Origin: Alteribacillus iranensis
GTDB taxonomy: Bacteria > Bacillota > Bacilli > Bacillales > Marinococcaceae
Direction of reading: 5' to 3'
Length of the DNA: 64,000 nucleotides
NCBI RefSeq assembly: GCF_900113025.1
Contig: NZ_FONT01000001.1
Span: forward strand, 744,001-808,000
Positions 34,703 to 43,817 of this stretch are shown here, piece by piece. The notes beneath the pieces are model-generated. The model made no database searches. It saw only the letters and a program-made list of their open reading frames with translations, and had not been told where the DNA came from. Both the position numbers and the translations under genes were made by a program. Numbering within the stretch: position 1 is the first letter of the stretch; the number at the start of each line of letters is the position of its first letter.

Positions 34703-35146
34703 TTACGAACAACCACAGGCTTGCCCTGATCCACAACCACCACTGCAAGAGGCATTATCAAAATGAGGATTTCCTGTAGGAACTTTAATCGTAGGAGAAA
34801 CAGCTCCGGCTACCTCAGCACAAATTTCATTTAATAACGTTTCTAGTGCTTTTTCCGCTTTTTTGAAAGATGCCACGGATTCATGCATATCCATTTCCCG
34901 TTTCGCTGACCGTATATGACGGGAAATGGTTTTATAATCTGGATGATATTTTCCGAAACGCTGAACTTCCTCATACTGATCTTTCCACTTATTAAATTCA
35001 CTAATGAGTCTTTGAGCTTCCTCATCATTTGTTAACCGCTGTTTTGCTTGTTGATAATCTATAAATACATCAGACTGTAGAATAGCTTCCCCCATTATTT
35101 GAGCCTCTTCTAATACGTCTGTCGAAGCAGAAACTACTGCAGACAT
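34703..35146 (-). CDS. ricF: RicF (YlbF) regulatory iron-sulfur-associated protein
   Basis: RicF is one of the three Y-complex proteins (RicA/YmcA, RicF/YlbF, RicT/YaaT) that carry iron-sulfur clusters, bind RNase Y and influence sporulation, competence and biofilm formation. The 147-residue product has the helical YlbF/YmcA domain (about 8-115, with AILQSDVFIDYQQAKQRLTNDEEAQRLISEF) and a C-terminal Cys cluster, C134, C138, C144 and C146, fitting the cluster-ligand role. AGGTGTTTTC preceded by GG precedes the ATG. It is the first gene of a minus-strand block ending near darB. Confidence 0.93.
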   Translation of the reverse strand: MSAVVSASTDVLEEAQIMGEAILQSDVFIDYQQAKQRLTNDEEAQRLISEFNKWKDQYEEVQRFGKYHPDYKTISRHIRSAKREMDMHESVASFKKAEKALETLLNEICAEVAGAVSPTIKVPTGNPHFDNASCSGGCGSGQACGCS

Positions 35147-35205
35147 GAAAACACCTCCATCTTCTTATTATACATTCTATCAACGATGGATGAAAAGTAT
35201 AATCA

Positions 35206-35625
35206 CTACGACTGATTTACTTTTATCTCAAACGAAATAGGTTCTGCAAATTGCTTACCATTGTGTTCCACTGGTATGATTTCCATCGTATGTTCTCCGG
35301 GAGGCATATTTTTCAACATGAAAGCTGCTTGATGCATTTCTGCAGTTTTTTGACCATTCATCTTAATAAGCAAGTACCCTCCATTTTCTTTCATTTCTTT
35401 AGTTAAAGAGAAATCAGGAATGATGCATTCTACGTATAAATCTTGGTTTTTCAATTTATACTGAAGTGACCAATTTTCTTGTTTTATCCCTTTCATATTG
35501 GCAGCTTGGACGGAAACGTCGCTGCGAATTTCTAATATCTCCATTGCTTGTGATTCTTCACCATGAAACAAAAACATCCCTGTCAGACTTCCTATACTCA
35601 ACGCTAACATGATATATTTCCACAT
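35206..35625 (-). CDS. Hypothetical exported protein
   Basis: Not recognised. The 139-residue product has an N-terminal signal or anchor helix (KYIMLALSIGSLTGMFLFHG, about 3-22) and a predicted beta-sandwich-like body (about 30-139) with VQAANMKGIKQENWSLQYKLKNQDLYVECIIPDF and a C-terminal FMLKNMPPGEHTMEIIPVEHNGKQFAEPISFEIKV, resembling an Ig-like or copper-protein-like fold. GAGGAGGATTTTT precedes the ATG. It lies between ricF and ylbE, where B. subtilis has no gene. Confidence 0.75.
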   Translation of the reverse strand: MWKYIMLALSIGSLTGMFLFHGEESQAMEILEIRSDVSVQAANMKGIKQENWSLQYKLKNQDLYVECIIPDFSLTKEMKENGGYLLIKMNGQKTAEMHQAAFMLKNMPPGEHTMEIIPVEHNGKQFAEPISFEIKVNQS

Positions 35626-35716
35626 AAAAATCCTCCTCTGCCTAAAAGTTGCACGATTCTCTTATCTTGAGACGTACTTCACTTATTATGTGGCAGAGAA
35701 GTCTTTTTAAACCACT

Positions 35717-35944
35717 TTACTTGTTACTAATCAGATTAAACAGCATTAAAGCTAAGTCCATGTTGCTTTTCCACCGTTCAAGCTTTTGGGGAAGCGTCTG
35801 CCCATGATAGCGCCGAGCTTCTTCAATGAACTCATAAACGGTTTCTGGATTTGCATTCAAACGTCGATACCAGTGTGGATGGAAACGAATAAATTCTTTA
35901 TATTCCGGTTTCGATGTAATAAATTGATACATGTCAGGCTGCAT
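35717..35944 (-). CDS. ylbE: YlbE-like protein
   Basis: A 75-residue cytoplasmic protein of the YlbE-like family, function unknown. The family core MYQFITSKPEYKEFIRFHPHWYRRLNANPETVYEFIEEAR (about 5-44) is rich in aromatic residues. AAGGGGGGATTAGAAC precedes the ATG. It follows ylbD by 14 bases, so both are translated from one message. Confidence 0.92.
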   Translation of the reverse strand: MQPDMYQFITSKPEYKEFIRFHPHWYRRLNANPETVYEFIEEARRYHGQTLPQKLERWKSNMDLALMLFNLISNK

Positions 35945-35958
35945 GTTCTAATCCCCCC

Positions 35959-36342
35959 TTAAAACCCGCGGAACGAAAAAGGATCCTGTGGTGGTTTTGG
36001 AGGTCCGGGAGGCTTTTGAAACTGTTGAAGCAGACGTTGAACATTTCCGATCATCCCACTGAATTGAGACATCTGCTGTTGCAATTCTTGGATGTTCACT
36101 TGACTGAGCATCTTCATGACAGTACCGAGGGAATCTCCTTGTTCTGTTACAGGGCTGCTTTTATCTTCCTTCGTATCTTTATAGTTTTTCCAATCGTCAT
36201 GCTCTTCACCTAAAACGATCCAGTCTTGGTATAGATCATTCCATGTCCTTCGTCCTTCCCTCACTTCTCTTATGAGGAGCGGATGATCATAAATGAACCT
36301 TCTAAATTCCTGTAACGATGAAGGTAACGATTCTTCACTCAT
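35959..36342 (-). CDS. ylbD: YlbD family spore coat protein
   Basis: YlbD is a putative spore coat protein of the sigma-E/K programme. The 127-residue product shows LQEFRRFIYDHPLLIREVREGRRTWNDLYQDWIVLGEEHDDW (about 10-51), the conserved N-terminal region, a helical middle (MKMLSQVNIQELQQQMSQFSGMIGNVQRLLQQF) and a Pro-rich end (PPGPPKPPQDPFSFRGF). The ATG at 36342 follows GGAGGTGGAGATA. Confidence 0.92.
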   Translation of the reverse strand: MSEESLPSSLQEFRRFIYDHPLLIREVREGRRTWNDLYQDWIVLGEEHDDWKNYKDTKEDKSSPVTEQGDSLGTVMKMLSQVNIQELQQQMSQFSGMIGNVQRLLQQFQKPPGPPKPPQDPFSFRGF

Positions 36343-36484
36343 TATCTCCACCTCCATTCTTTTTTCTCATCCTATGCATAGATACCCAGACATGTTCCTT
36401 TATGAAAGACGCTTTCAAACTTGTTAGGAGTGCGTTACAATAATATACGGTCGCTGCTACATTGATAAGAAAGGAACATTTATT

Positions 36485-36976
36485 ATGCCGCTTACGAAAA
36501 AATCACTACAAGAGAGGTATGAGTCATTTATTAATACTGCATCTGACAGTGAGATTGATGTCATGGAGCGTATGTTATCAGGATGGGAAAAAAAGAGAGA
36601 TGGAGAATACGACTCGTTTATTGGGAGTTGGCTTCAGCCTCGAAGTCATTGGGAAGAAAATACCCTGGTCGTAACCATTCCTAATCATAAAGGACTTGAA
36701 AATATTTTAGAAATTACTCACGGAGGTGTCACAGCTACTCTCCTTGACAATTCTATGGGAATTGCTGCTGATACCATAGCTCCAGAAGGGTATGCTGCTG
36801 TCACACTGGAAATGAAAATAAATTTCATGAAACCCGGAAAAGGCAATGAACTTCGCTGTGAAGCGAGCATCCTTTCTCACAGTCGTAAAACAGCGGTTAC
36901 GTCAGGAAGCGTGTATCGGGAGGATGGCACGCAAATCGCCCATGCAACGGCTACCTTTTACTTCGTACGCCATTAA
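36485..36976 (+). CDS. PaaI family thioesterase
   Basis: A hotdog-fold acyl-CoA thioesterase of 163 residues. The catalytic helix carries THGGVTATLLDNSMGIAAD (about 79-97), where HGG and the Asp/Asn region are the active-site residues of the PaaI group; the sequence continues VTLEMKINFMKPG (about 106-118), the conserved strand. A 70-residue N-terminal extension (residues 1-70) is helical. AAGGAACATTTATT precedes the ATG. Its acyl substrate is unknown. It is divergent from ylbD. Confidence 0.9.
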   Translation: MPLTKKSLQERYESFINTASDSEIDVMERMLSGWEKKRDGEYDSFIGSWLQPRSHWEENTLVVTIPNHKGLENILEITHGGVTATLLDNSMGIAADTIAPEGYAAVTLEMKINFMKPGKGNELRCEASILSHSRKTAVTSGSVYREDGTQIAHATATFYFVRH

Positions 36977-37084
36977 ATACCATTCTATAATTCACAAAGT
37001 ATTAAACAGACATCATTGCATAACGTGTCTATTCATACTATGATTAAAATAAAGCAATTGTATGTAAATATGGGAGGGACATCA

Positions 37085-37453
37085 ATGGATATTAAGGGTT
37101 TTGATTTTGAGGGAAGAGAATATAGTTTTGGGAATTTAACTCGAATCATGGAAAAACATGGTTTCATTCATGCCGAACAATGGGACTATGAAAGAGTAAC
37201 GTATGATTATAAAATGTTGGACGAAAGCGATGACGCCACTTATTATTTACGTGTACAAGCATTTGCAATAGAAGGGGAAATTCCACAGAAAAACGCGAAA
37301 GTTCAGTTGTTGACTCCAATGTTAGGACGTCATTATTACCCTCATGGTATCGAATATGACGAAGAATTTCCGGACAAAATTGCTAGAAAATCTACAAGCA
37401 TCATAGAAGGCGTCCATAAGGAATTATTTGATGCAGAAGAAGCTGCTTCATAA
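37085..37453 (+). CDS. YugN-like family protein
   Basis: A 122-residue soluble protein of the YugN-like family, function unknown. Family features are NLTRIMEKHGFIHAEQWDYERVTYDYKMLDES (about 18-49), YYLRVQAFAIEGEI and VQLLTPMLGRHYYPHGIEYDEEFP (about 78-101). The ATG at 37085 follows GGGAGGGACATCA; the frame is open further upstream without a better start. It is monocistronic with a strong terminator. Confidence 0.85.
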   Translation: MDIKGFDFEGREYSFGNLTRIMEKHGFIHAEQWDYERVTYDYKMLDESDDATYYLRVQAFAIEGEIPQKNAKVQLLTPMLGRHYYPHGIEYDEEFPDKIARKSTSIIEGVHKELFDAEEAAS

Positions 37454-37481
37454 GCAGACACAAGCTTATATTTCTTTTAAA

Positions 37482-37516
37482 AAACGGTGAATCCTTATGA
37501 TTCACCTGTTTTTTTA
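37482..37516 (+). terminator. Intrinsic terminator after the YugN-like gene
   Basis: GGTGAATC-CTTAT-GATTCACC followed by a T-rich tract. Confidence 0.9.
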
Positions 37517-37723
37517 TTTTTTCACTACTCCACGTATAATAACCATTCGTTTACCTGTTCAAAGCTTCATTCTCATATTATAATAAAAGAGTGTGACATT
37601 CATTTCTCGAAACATATCATCCCACGTGTCCATTCCAAAAATTTTATTCTATAATATAGTAACTTAATGCTGATGGATGTAATCCCCTTACATAGTGTCG
37701 AGAGGGTTGAAAGGAGACTCACT

Positions 37724-38788
37724 GTGCCGTTCGTACTTAACAAAAAAATAATTTTTCGTATTGTAGTAATTGTTTTATTATTAATTGGTGCCTACTACAT
37801 CTTACCCGTATCAGGCCCTATCCTTCTTGCATTGTTAACGGCTCTTTTTTTAAGCCCTTCTATTAAGTTTATTATGGAAAAAACAAAAATTAAGCGAAGT
37901 ATTGCCGTTACCCTTGTTTTTACCGGTTTTCTGTGTGTGTTAGGGTTAAGTGGTTATTTTTTAATTACACAAGTCGTTACACAAGTGTTGGATTTCATCG
38001 AAAATTTACCTGGTTATATCAATGATATTAATCATTCTTGGTTGAACTTACAGACAAAAATTGAAAAAGCTTATGAAGAACTGGATCTACCCCCTGTCGT
38101 CATTCAGGAAATTAATAATCAAATCACAGACATGTTCAATAACATGCGTGATCAATATGCGAGTGGTGATTTAATTAACAACATCGCAAGTTTAGTCGCC
38201 TCGATTCCTAGGTACTTAGTGTCGTTTCTCGTGTACTTAATTGCTTTGTTCTTATTCATGTTAGAACTACCGAGGCTTCGTAAACAAATGTATACGTTCA
38301 TGAAAGAAGATACTGCAGAAAAGTTTAAATTTATGACGTCCCGTCTTTCTTACGTCATTCTTGGTTTCTTTAAAGCACAGTTCCTCGTGAGCATTATTAT
38401 TTTTATAGTGACACTGATAGGCCTGTACATATTTACACCAGAAGTGGCACTCATGATGGCTGTTATTATATGGTTGATCGATTTTATTCCAATCATTGGT
38501 TCTATCGCTATCTTAGCTCCGTGGTCCCTCTACTATTTTGTAGCTGGTGAAACATTACTCGGAACGCAGCTTATCATTTTAGCAGCTATCCTACTGATTA
38601 TCCGGAGAACAGTGGAACCAAAAGTAATGGGACATCACATTGGTTTGTCCCCCCTTGCGACTTTAATTTCTTTATACCTTGGTTTGACTCTGCTCGGAGT
38701 AATCGGATTTATTATCGGACCGTTAGCTGTCATTGCGTTTACTTCTGCCAAAGAAGCTGGGATCATCAAATTGAATTTTAAAGTCTAA
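37724..38788 (+). CDS. AI-2E family transporter
   Basis: A polytopic membrane protein of the AI-2E transporter (UPF0118) family. The 354-residue product has paired N-terminal helices (IIFRIVVIVLLLIGAYYILPVSGPILLALLTALFLSP), a central soluble/amphipathic stretch (about 85-145), then further helices with IWLIDFIPIIGSIAILAPWSLYYFVAG (about 250-276) and RRTVEPKVMGHHIGLSPLATLISLYLGLTLLGVIGFIIGP (about 293-332), the family signatures. The GTG at 37724 follows AAAGGAGACTCACT; the frame runs further up but without a site. Members move various solutes, some act as Na+/H+ antiporters in halophiles; the substrate here is unknown. Confidence 0.88.
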   Translation: MPFVLNKKIIFRIVVIVLLLIGAYYILPVSGPILLALLTALFLSPSIKFIMEKTKIKRSIAVTLVFTGFLCVLGLSGYFLITQVVTQVLDFIENLPGYINDINHSWLNLQTKIEKAYEELDLPPVVIQEINNQITDMFNNMRDQYASGDLINNIASLVASIPRYLVSFLVYLIALFLFMLELPRLRKQMYTFMKEDTAEKFKFMTSRLSYVILGFFKAQFLVSIIIFIVTLIGLYIFTPEVALMMAVIIWLIDFIPIIGSIAILAPWSLYYFVAGETLLGTQLIILAAILLIIRRTVEPKVMGHHIGLSPLATLISLYLGLTLLGVIGFIIGPLAVIAFTSAKEAGIIKLNFKV

Positions 38789-38800
38789 GTCAGCCGAAAC

Positions 38801-38842
38801 AAGAAGGAGACATGTGACCATCACATGTCTCCTTCTTCTTTT
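38801..38842 (+). terminator. Strong intrinsic terminator after the AI-2E gene
   Basis: AAGAAGGAGACATGTGA pairs perfectly with TCACATGTCTCCTTCTT across a three-base loop, followed by CTTTTT. Confidence 0.93.
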
Positions 38843-38933
38843 TATTATCTTTTTCTTAGGTTTCACGTTTGGAACAACTACCAAACAGCCTTTCCTAAAC
38901 ACCTGTCTTACTCTCACTCAAATTACTCGGCAT

Positions 38934-39485
38934 TTAATAATACGGAGAAATCATTAGATAAACAAGCACGCCTGTGATGCTGACGTAAAGCCATAATGGC
39001 ATTGTCCAGCGTGCAATTTTTCGATGTTTTTCCACTTGGTATTTAATACCGCGTAAAAATGATAATATCGCTAGCGGTACGATAACAGCAGCTAGAATAA
39101 TATGAGTAATTAATATAAAGTAATAAACGCCAGCTAAGAATCCACTTCCTCCGTATGACGTCGATTCAGCCAAGGAATGGTATGTTAAATACGTCACTAA
39201 AAATAACGAAGTGGATGAAAAGGCGGCATAAATAAAACGGCGATGCATTTTTATATTTTTACGCAAAATGAAAAACAAAGCCATGAGTAAGAAAACAGTA
39301 GTAAAGCTATTAAAAATGGCATTCATCATTGGAAGAATCGTTAAATCAAAACCAATATCTTTATTGATGCCATCCGCAAAAATTAGAAATGTGACAAGCC
39401 CATTGACGATAATCGTTACGAGTACAGCCACCCATATATTCTGTCTATCGCTAGAAGACGAAGCTGTCGAATGACGTTCTGCCAA
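38934..39485 (-). CDS. ctaM: CtaM (DUF420) cytochrome oxidase maturation protein
   Basis: A DUF420 membrane protein of the CtaM/YozB group; in Staphylococcus aureus CtaM is needed for activity of the heme A-type (aa3) terminal oxidase. The 183-residue product has five predicted membrane helices and the family segments ILPMMNAIFNSFTTVFLLMALFFI (about 50-73) with HRRFIYAAFSSTSLFLVTYLTYH (about 81-103), and HKIARWTMPLWLYVSITGVLVYLM-like C-terminal HRKIARWTMPLWLYVS. Conserved His residues may bind heme or copper. It takes the place that ctaG has in B. subtilis after ctaF. The ATG at 39485 has GGAGG upstream. Confidence 0.88.
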   Translation of the reverse strand: MAERHSTASSSSDRQNIWVAVLVTIIVNGLVTFLIFADGINKDIGFDLTILPMMNAIFNSFTTVFLLMALFFILRKNIKMHRRFIYAAFSSTSLFLVTYLTYHSLAESTSYGGSGFLAGVYYFILITHIILAAVIVPLAILSFLRGIKYQVEKHRKIARWTMPLWLYVSITGVLVYLMISPYY

Positions 39486-39700
39486 CGTGGTAACCTCCTC
39501 ATTTTCAGCTATTCTCTTTTATTGTACCGAAGTTATGCGAGTCAAAGCGAGTGTAATCCTAACAATCACGTGAACGTTGGAGGACAATTTCTCTACGATA
39601 GCCATAACTGCTCTGATTTGCAAAAGAGCATAAGTGTGATATCCAACCCCATAAGTTGCCAGACACCGAAACAGCATTACGTAAATGATGACCTATTGGA

Positions 39701-39741
39701 TAAAAAAACTGCTTCAGGCTAGGCCTCGAAGCAGTTTTTTA
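39701..39741 (-). terminator. Intrinsic terminator after ctaF
   Basis: Minus strand ACTGCTTC pairs with GAAGCAGT across a 12-base loop, followed by seven T. It separates ctaF from ctaM. Confidence 0.9.
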
Positions 39742-39749
39742 TTATTCTA

Positions 39750-40094
39750 TTACCACTTTGTTTCTCCCAGCAATAAAATCAATGCAATCAGTGCTGGGAT
39801 GGTAACCACAATCCCTGTTGCGAAAAAAGCATTAGGCCAACCGTGGTCTTTGTCCTTTAAGTGCATAAAATAAAATAGCTGTAAGGCAAATTGTACGGTT
39901 CCCAACAACAAAATGAAAGGTACTACAAATCCAGACGGAATCGTTTCCGTAGCTACGGAAATAAACGAAATGATCGTAAGCATAATCATAAAAGCAAAAG
40001 ACACCACTTGGATGCGAGTTTCTCTTCCAAGTTCATATCTTTCATTCTCAGTCATTGCGCTTTTCGGAAAAGGCTTTGAAAGTTCATCAGACAT
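39750..40094 (-). CDS. ctaF: Cytochrome c oxidase subunit IVB (CtaF)
   Basis: The small fourth subunit of the caa3 oxidase. The 114-residue product has three membrane helices (VSFAFMIMLTIISFISVATE, VVPFILLLGTVQFALQLFYFMHL, AFFATGIVVTIPALIALILLLG); the QLFYFMHLKDKDHGWPN segment (about 72-88) is typical of the family. It begins three bases after ctaE stops, at the end of the ctaCDEF order. Confidence 0.95.
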   Translation of the reverse strand: MSDELSKPFPKSAMTENERYELGRETRIQVVSFAFMIMLTIISFISVATETIPSGFVVPFILLLGTVQFALQLFYFMHLKDKDHGWPNAFFATGIVVTIPALIALILLLGETKW

Positions 40095-40097
40095 GTT

Positions 40098-40718
40098 TTA
40101 CGCACCCCCTAGTGTCAATAAATACACTACTGTAAATATGAATACCCACACCACGTCAATAAAGTGCCAATACAGACTGGCGGAGTAGAATTTAGGAGCA
40201 TTTGCCAACGTAATCCCTTTCCCCCAATAACGTACAAGCAATGTAGTAATCCACCCGAGACCAAACAGTACGTGAGCTCCGTGAAGCCCTACGAGAGTGT
40301 AGAAGGAAGATGCAAATGCACTTACCGAGTACCCTAGCCCAACATGGTTGTAGTGCCAGAACTCATATACCTCACATCCAAAGAATCCAAGTCCCAGCAG
40401 GACGGTAACGAGAAAATACATTCTCATCGCTTTAAAATTATTTTTCTTCATCGATATAATACCCAATACACTTGTTAAGGAACTAGTTAACAAGAACATG
40501 GTCATTAAAAAGACGAGCGGGAGAGAGAACAGCTCATCTGGCGTTGGACCGCCTGCTGTTCCTTCTCTTAACCCAAGGAATGTACCAAAAAAGGTAGCAA
40601 ACATGATGGTTTCCCCGCCGAGAAATACCCACATACCGAGAAACTTATTTTTACCTTCTATCGTTGATTTTTCCGGATTAGCCGGAAGACCATTCGATAC
40701 ATCTACGTGATCTGACAT
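40098..40718 (-). CDS. ctaE: Cytochrome c oxidase subunit III
   Basis: Subunit III of the caa3 oxidase, 206 residues with five membrane helices, the short prokaryotic form. Motifs: KFLGMWVFLGGETIMFATFFGTFLGLREG (about 25-53), GLGFFGCEVYEFWHY (about 108-122), GLHGAHVLFGLGW (about 145-157) and YWHFIDVVWVFIFTVVYL (about 184-201). AAGGAGG lies nine bases before the ATG at 40718. It is one base from the end of ctaD. Confidence 0.96.
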   Translation of the reverse strand: MSDHVDVSNGLPANPEKSTIEGKNKFLGMWVFLGGETIMFATFFGTFLGLREGTAGGPTPDELFSLPLVFLMTMFLLTSSLTSVLGIISMKKNNFKAMRMYFLVTVLLGLGFFGCEVYEFWHYNHVGLGYSVSAFASSFYTLVGLHGAHVLFGLGWITTLLVRYWGKGITLANAPKFYSASLYWHFIDVVWVFIFTVVYLLTLGGA

Positions 40719-40719
40719 T

Positions 40720-42594
40720 TTATCCAACCTCCTTCTCGATTTTCTTTACTTCCTCGAGAGGAATGTGGTAGCCATGATCTTCTTTTGAATGCAGTACCAT
40801 TGTACCGAAAGTCATAATAAATCCGATAGCAATCACAACTCCTGGTGGCACGATAGGGTTATCCATGTTAATCATTATCATACCAAATCCCCAAATAAAT
40901 AAACCAAGCGACATGAGGAACGGAAGGATCGATCCATTTGGCATGTGGATGTCCTGTAATGGTTCAGCTGGTTGCATTTTACCTTCCCCGTGTACTTTTT
41001 CATAAAACCACGGATCGAGAGAACGTACTTGTGGTGTTTGAGCGAAGTTATACTCTGGAATTGGAGTATGTGTTGCCCACTCTAATGTACGAGCATTCCA
41101 AGGATCACTCACTGTAATACGTTCTGACTTAAATGCTGAATAAACAATGTTTAGCACGAGCACTACAATGGCAGCTCCCATTACGAAAGCACCGACACTA
41201 GAAACTAAGTTCATCGTATCCCAACCTTGACCGCCAAGATATGTGTATACACGGCGAGGCATTCCAATTAAACCAAGGATATGCTGGATAAAGAATGTTA
41301 AATGGAATCCAATATAAAGTAACCAGAACATGATTTTACCTAGTGTTTCATTCAGCTTGTGGCCAAACATTTTTGGATACCAGTAGTAGAGGCCTGCTAA
41401 AAGACCAAATACAATACCACCAATAATAATATAGTGGAAGTGAGCTACTACAAAGTACGTATCATGGTATAAATAATCAACAGGTGCCATCGAAAGCATT
41501 ACACCTGTAATACCACCTAAAACAAACGTAGGGACGAAGGAAGCTGCACAAAGCATAGCTGTGTTGAATACGAGCTTACCGCCCCACATTGTAAACAGCC
41601 AGTTAAATATTTTAATACCTGTCGGCACGGCAATCGTCATCGTTGCTAGTGCAAACACTGAGTTCGTAATCGGTCCAATACCAATCGTGAACATGTGGTG
41701 CACCCACACCATGAAAGATAGGAACGCGATAACAATTGTCGCAAATACCATAGCAGTATAACCAAACAACCGCTTATGTGAAAACGCAGGAACCACTTCT
41801 GAAATAATACCAAAAGCAGGTAATACTAATATATACACTTCCGGATGTCCAAAGATCCAGAAAATATGTGCCCACAAAATAGAGTTACCACCCATGTCAG
41901 GAGTGAAAAATTGACCCATAAACAGACGATCTAACATTAATAACGCAAGACCTGCTGCGAGTGGTGTAAAGGCGAATACGATCAAAATGGAAGCAACCAG
42001 TCCTGTCCAGCAGAACAATGGCATTCTCATCATGGTCATACCTGGAGCACGCATGTTTATGATCGTAACTATAAAGTTAATGGCAGAGATCAACGTACCA
42101 AAACCACTAACTTGTAATCCTAGAGCATAAAAGTCCATCCCTGAACCGGCATACTCTCTCGTAGAAAGTGGTACATATGCTGTCCACCCTGCATCTGGGG
42201 CTCCTCCGAAGAACCAGCTCATGCTTAAGAGCAATCCTCCAAAGAAGAAAATCCAAAAACCGAGAGCATTAATAAATGGAAACGCAACGTCACGCGCCCC
42301 GATTTGTAAAGGAATAACAAAGTTCATAAACCCGAAAATCAGCGGGGTAACTGCCAAGAATAACATAATTGTACCATGCATGGTAATCAATTCATTAAAA
42401 ACCTGGCCTGTCATAAAATCGTTTTCTGGCACCATGAGCTGAATTCTAATAAACAGCGCCATTAAACCAGCTTTTACGAAAAACAGCGTACCCGCCACTA
42501 GATACAATATCGCAAGCTTTTTATGGTCGACTGTAGTTAGCCAATCCCATACAACGCTTTTCTTTTTATTCGCTGTAGCAGTAGCAGTAGCCAA
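40720..42594 (-). CDS. ctaD: Cytochrome c oxidase subunit I
   Basis: The catalytic subunit of the caa3 oxidase, with low-spin heme a and the heme a3-CuB centre. The 624-residue product has the canonical motifs: MHGTIMLFLAVTPLIFGFMNFVIPLQIGARDVAFP (about 73-107) with a heme a ligand, WAHIFWIFGHPEVYILVLPAFGIISEV (about 243-270) with the cross-linked His-Tyr, HHMFTIGIG (about 303-311) with CuB ligands, and HFHYIIIGG (about 389-397) with both heme ligands. The long C-terminal extension with extra helices is typical of Bacillus CtaD. GGAGGTAAACCAC precedes the ATG. Confidence 0.98.
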   Translation of the reverse strand: MATATATANKKKSVVWDWLTTVDHKKLAILYLVAGTLFFVKAGLMALFIRIQLMVPENDFMTGQVFNELITMHGTIMLFLAVTPLIFGFMNFVIPLQIGARDVAFPFINALGFWIFFFGGLLLSMSWFFGGAPDAGWTAYVPLSTREYAGSGMDFYALGLQVSGFGTLISAINFIVTIINMRAPGMTMMRMPLFCWTGLVASILIVFAFTPLAAGLALLMLDRLFMGQFFTPDMGGNSILWAHIFWIFGHPEVYILVLPAFGIISEVVPAFSHKRLFGYTAMVFATIVIAFLSFMVWVHHMFTIGIGPITNSVFALATMTIAVPTGIKIFNWLFTMWGGKLVFNTAMLCAASFVPTFVLGGITGVMLSMAPVDYLYHDTYFVVAHFHYIIIGGIVFGLLAGLYYWYPKMFGHKLNETLGKIMFWLLYIGFHLTFFIQHILGLIGMPRRVYTYLGGQGWDTMNLVSSVGAFVMGAAIVVLVLNIVYSAFKSERITVSDPWNARTLEWATHTPIPEYNFAQTPQVRSLDPWFYEKVHGEGKMQPAEPLQDIHMPNGSILPFLMSLGLFIWGFGMIMINMDNPIVPPGVVIAIGFIMTFGTMVLHSKEDHGYHIPLEEVKKIEKEVG

Positions 42595-42624
42595 GTGGTT
42601 TACCTCCTTCTAATTATTCAATAA

Positions 42625-43695
42625 TTACTCTTCTACACTTAAAGATTTCAAGTATGCAATAAGTGCTTCCATATCTTCATCGCTAATATTTTGGAACCCA
42701 GGCATGTTATTACCTTGTTTGTAATCTTCTGGATTACGGATCCAACCTTCTAAGTTTTCATCTGAGAATTCGACAACATTTGCAATGAATTCACGGTCAG
42801 CAAAGTTACTCAGTGCCGGTCCTTGGCCTGTTCCTTGTCCAGCAACTGCGTGACAGCCGATACAGCCTTGATCTTCAAACACTTGACGGCCATCTGCTTC
42901 AACAGAATTCTCTTCAGGTAATTCTTCTTCCTGAGACATTTCTTCCACCCAAGCTTCATATTCCTCAGGCTCTTGTACAATCACTTTAAAGTCCATCAAC
43001 GCGTGAGACGGTCCGCACAATTCAGCACACTTGCCTTTATACACACCAGGCTCGTCCGCTTCAAGCCACATCATGTTGTCCACACCAGGAACAGTATCAA
43101 TTTTACCACCTAGTGCCGGCACCCAGAATGAGTGCATGACGTCGCTTGCAGTTAGATTAAACCAAACTTTTTCTCCGACCGGGATATGGACTTCATTCCC
43201 CGCAGTGAAACCTTGTGGATAATCAAACTGCCACCAGTATTGGTGTCCAACTACATCAATAATCAATGCTTCAGACTCATCTGGAGCTGGTGCTTCTTCA
43301 CCGCTCTCGCCAGCCTGGCTGGAGCCTTCTACATCAGGCGGACTTTCCGCGAAATAATATGTACCTTGAATGGTAGGTACAGCAAGGATAATAAGGAGAA
43401 TAATAGGTACAACAGTCCAAGTAATCTCCAACGCTTTACTGCCTTCCACCTGTTTCGGAAGTTCATCATCGCCTGGTTTTTTACGGAATTTAAAAACAGC
43501 AATAAAGAATAGCGTAAATACGACGATGACTACTAAGGCCATTACATATAAGCTGAGTATCATGTTGTCGTAGATCCATTGTGCCTGCGGGCCTTTTGGA
43601 TCTAACGCTGATAACCTTTCCTCCCCGCACCCCGCAAGGAAAAGAAGCATTGCGGATAGAGGAAGGAAACGCAGTAACCCTTTGCGTCCTTTCAT
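42625..43695 (-). CDS. ctaC: Cytochrome c oxidase subunit II with fused cytochrome c (caa3 type)
   Basis: Subunit II that takes electrons into the oxidase. The 356-residue product is a lipoprotein (signal ends LLFLAGC, lipid Cys near residue 22) with two membrane helices, a CuA domain with HSFWVPALGGKIDTVPG and the CuA ligands in GKCAELCGPSHALMDF, and a C-terminal cytochrome c domain with the heme-binding CIGCH (CxxCH) and an axial Met in NNMPGF. The fused cytochrome c defines a caa3 oxidase. The ATG at 43695 is chosen because the lipoprotein signal begins there. Confidence 0.97.
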   Translation of the reverse strand: MKGRKGLLRFLPLSAMLLFLAGCGEERLSALDPKGPQAQWIYDNMILSLYVMALVVIVVFTLFFIAVFKFRKKPGDDELPKQVEGSKALEITWTVVPIILLIILAVPTIQGTYYFAESPPDVEGSSQAGESGEEAPAPDESEALIIDVVGHQYWWQFDYPQGFTAGNEVHIPVGEKVWFNLTASDVMHSFWVPALGGKIDTVPGVDNMMWLEADEPGVYKGKCAELCGPSHALMDFKVIVQEPEEYEAWVEEMSQEEELPEENSVEADGRQVFEDQGCIGCHAVAGQGTGQGPALSNFADREFIANVVEFSDENLEGWIRNPEDYKQGNNMPGFQNISDEDMEALIAYLKSLSVEE

Positions 43696-43777
43696 AAAAT
43701 CATCAAACCTCTCTTTCACATAAAAATAATTGCAAAATTTATATGCTTTTACAGTCATTCTCCCTTTTAGGAAAGTG

Positions 43778-43817
43778 AACAACAGAGAGTGGAAGATAAC
43801 CTTCCACTCTTGTTGTT
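43778..43817 (-). terminator. Hairpin between ctaB and ctaC
   Basis: AACAACA-GAGAGTGGAAG pairs with CTTCCACTCT-TGTTGTT around a five-base loop, at the very end of ctaB. No T-run follows on the minus strand, so it may stabilise the ctaB end or lower read-through into ctaC. Confidence 0.6.

Noticed and set aside
36405-36419. TGAAAGA-CGCTTTCA palindrome near the PaaI-type thioesterase gene as a cre site
   Set aside because: One extra base in the centre breaks the 14-base CcpA pattern; only 11 of 14 positions fit.
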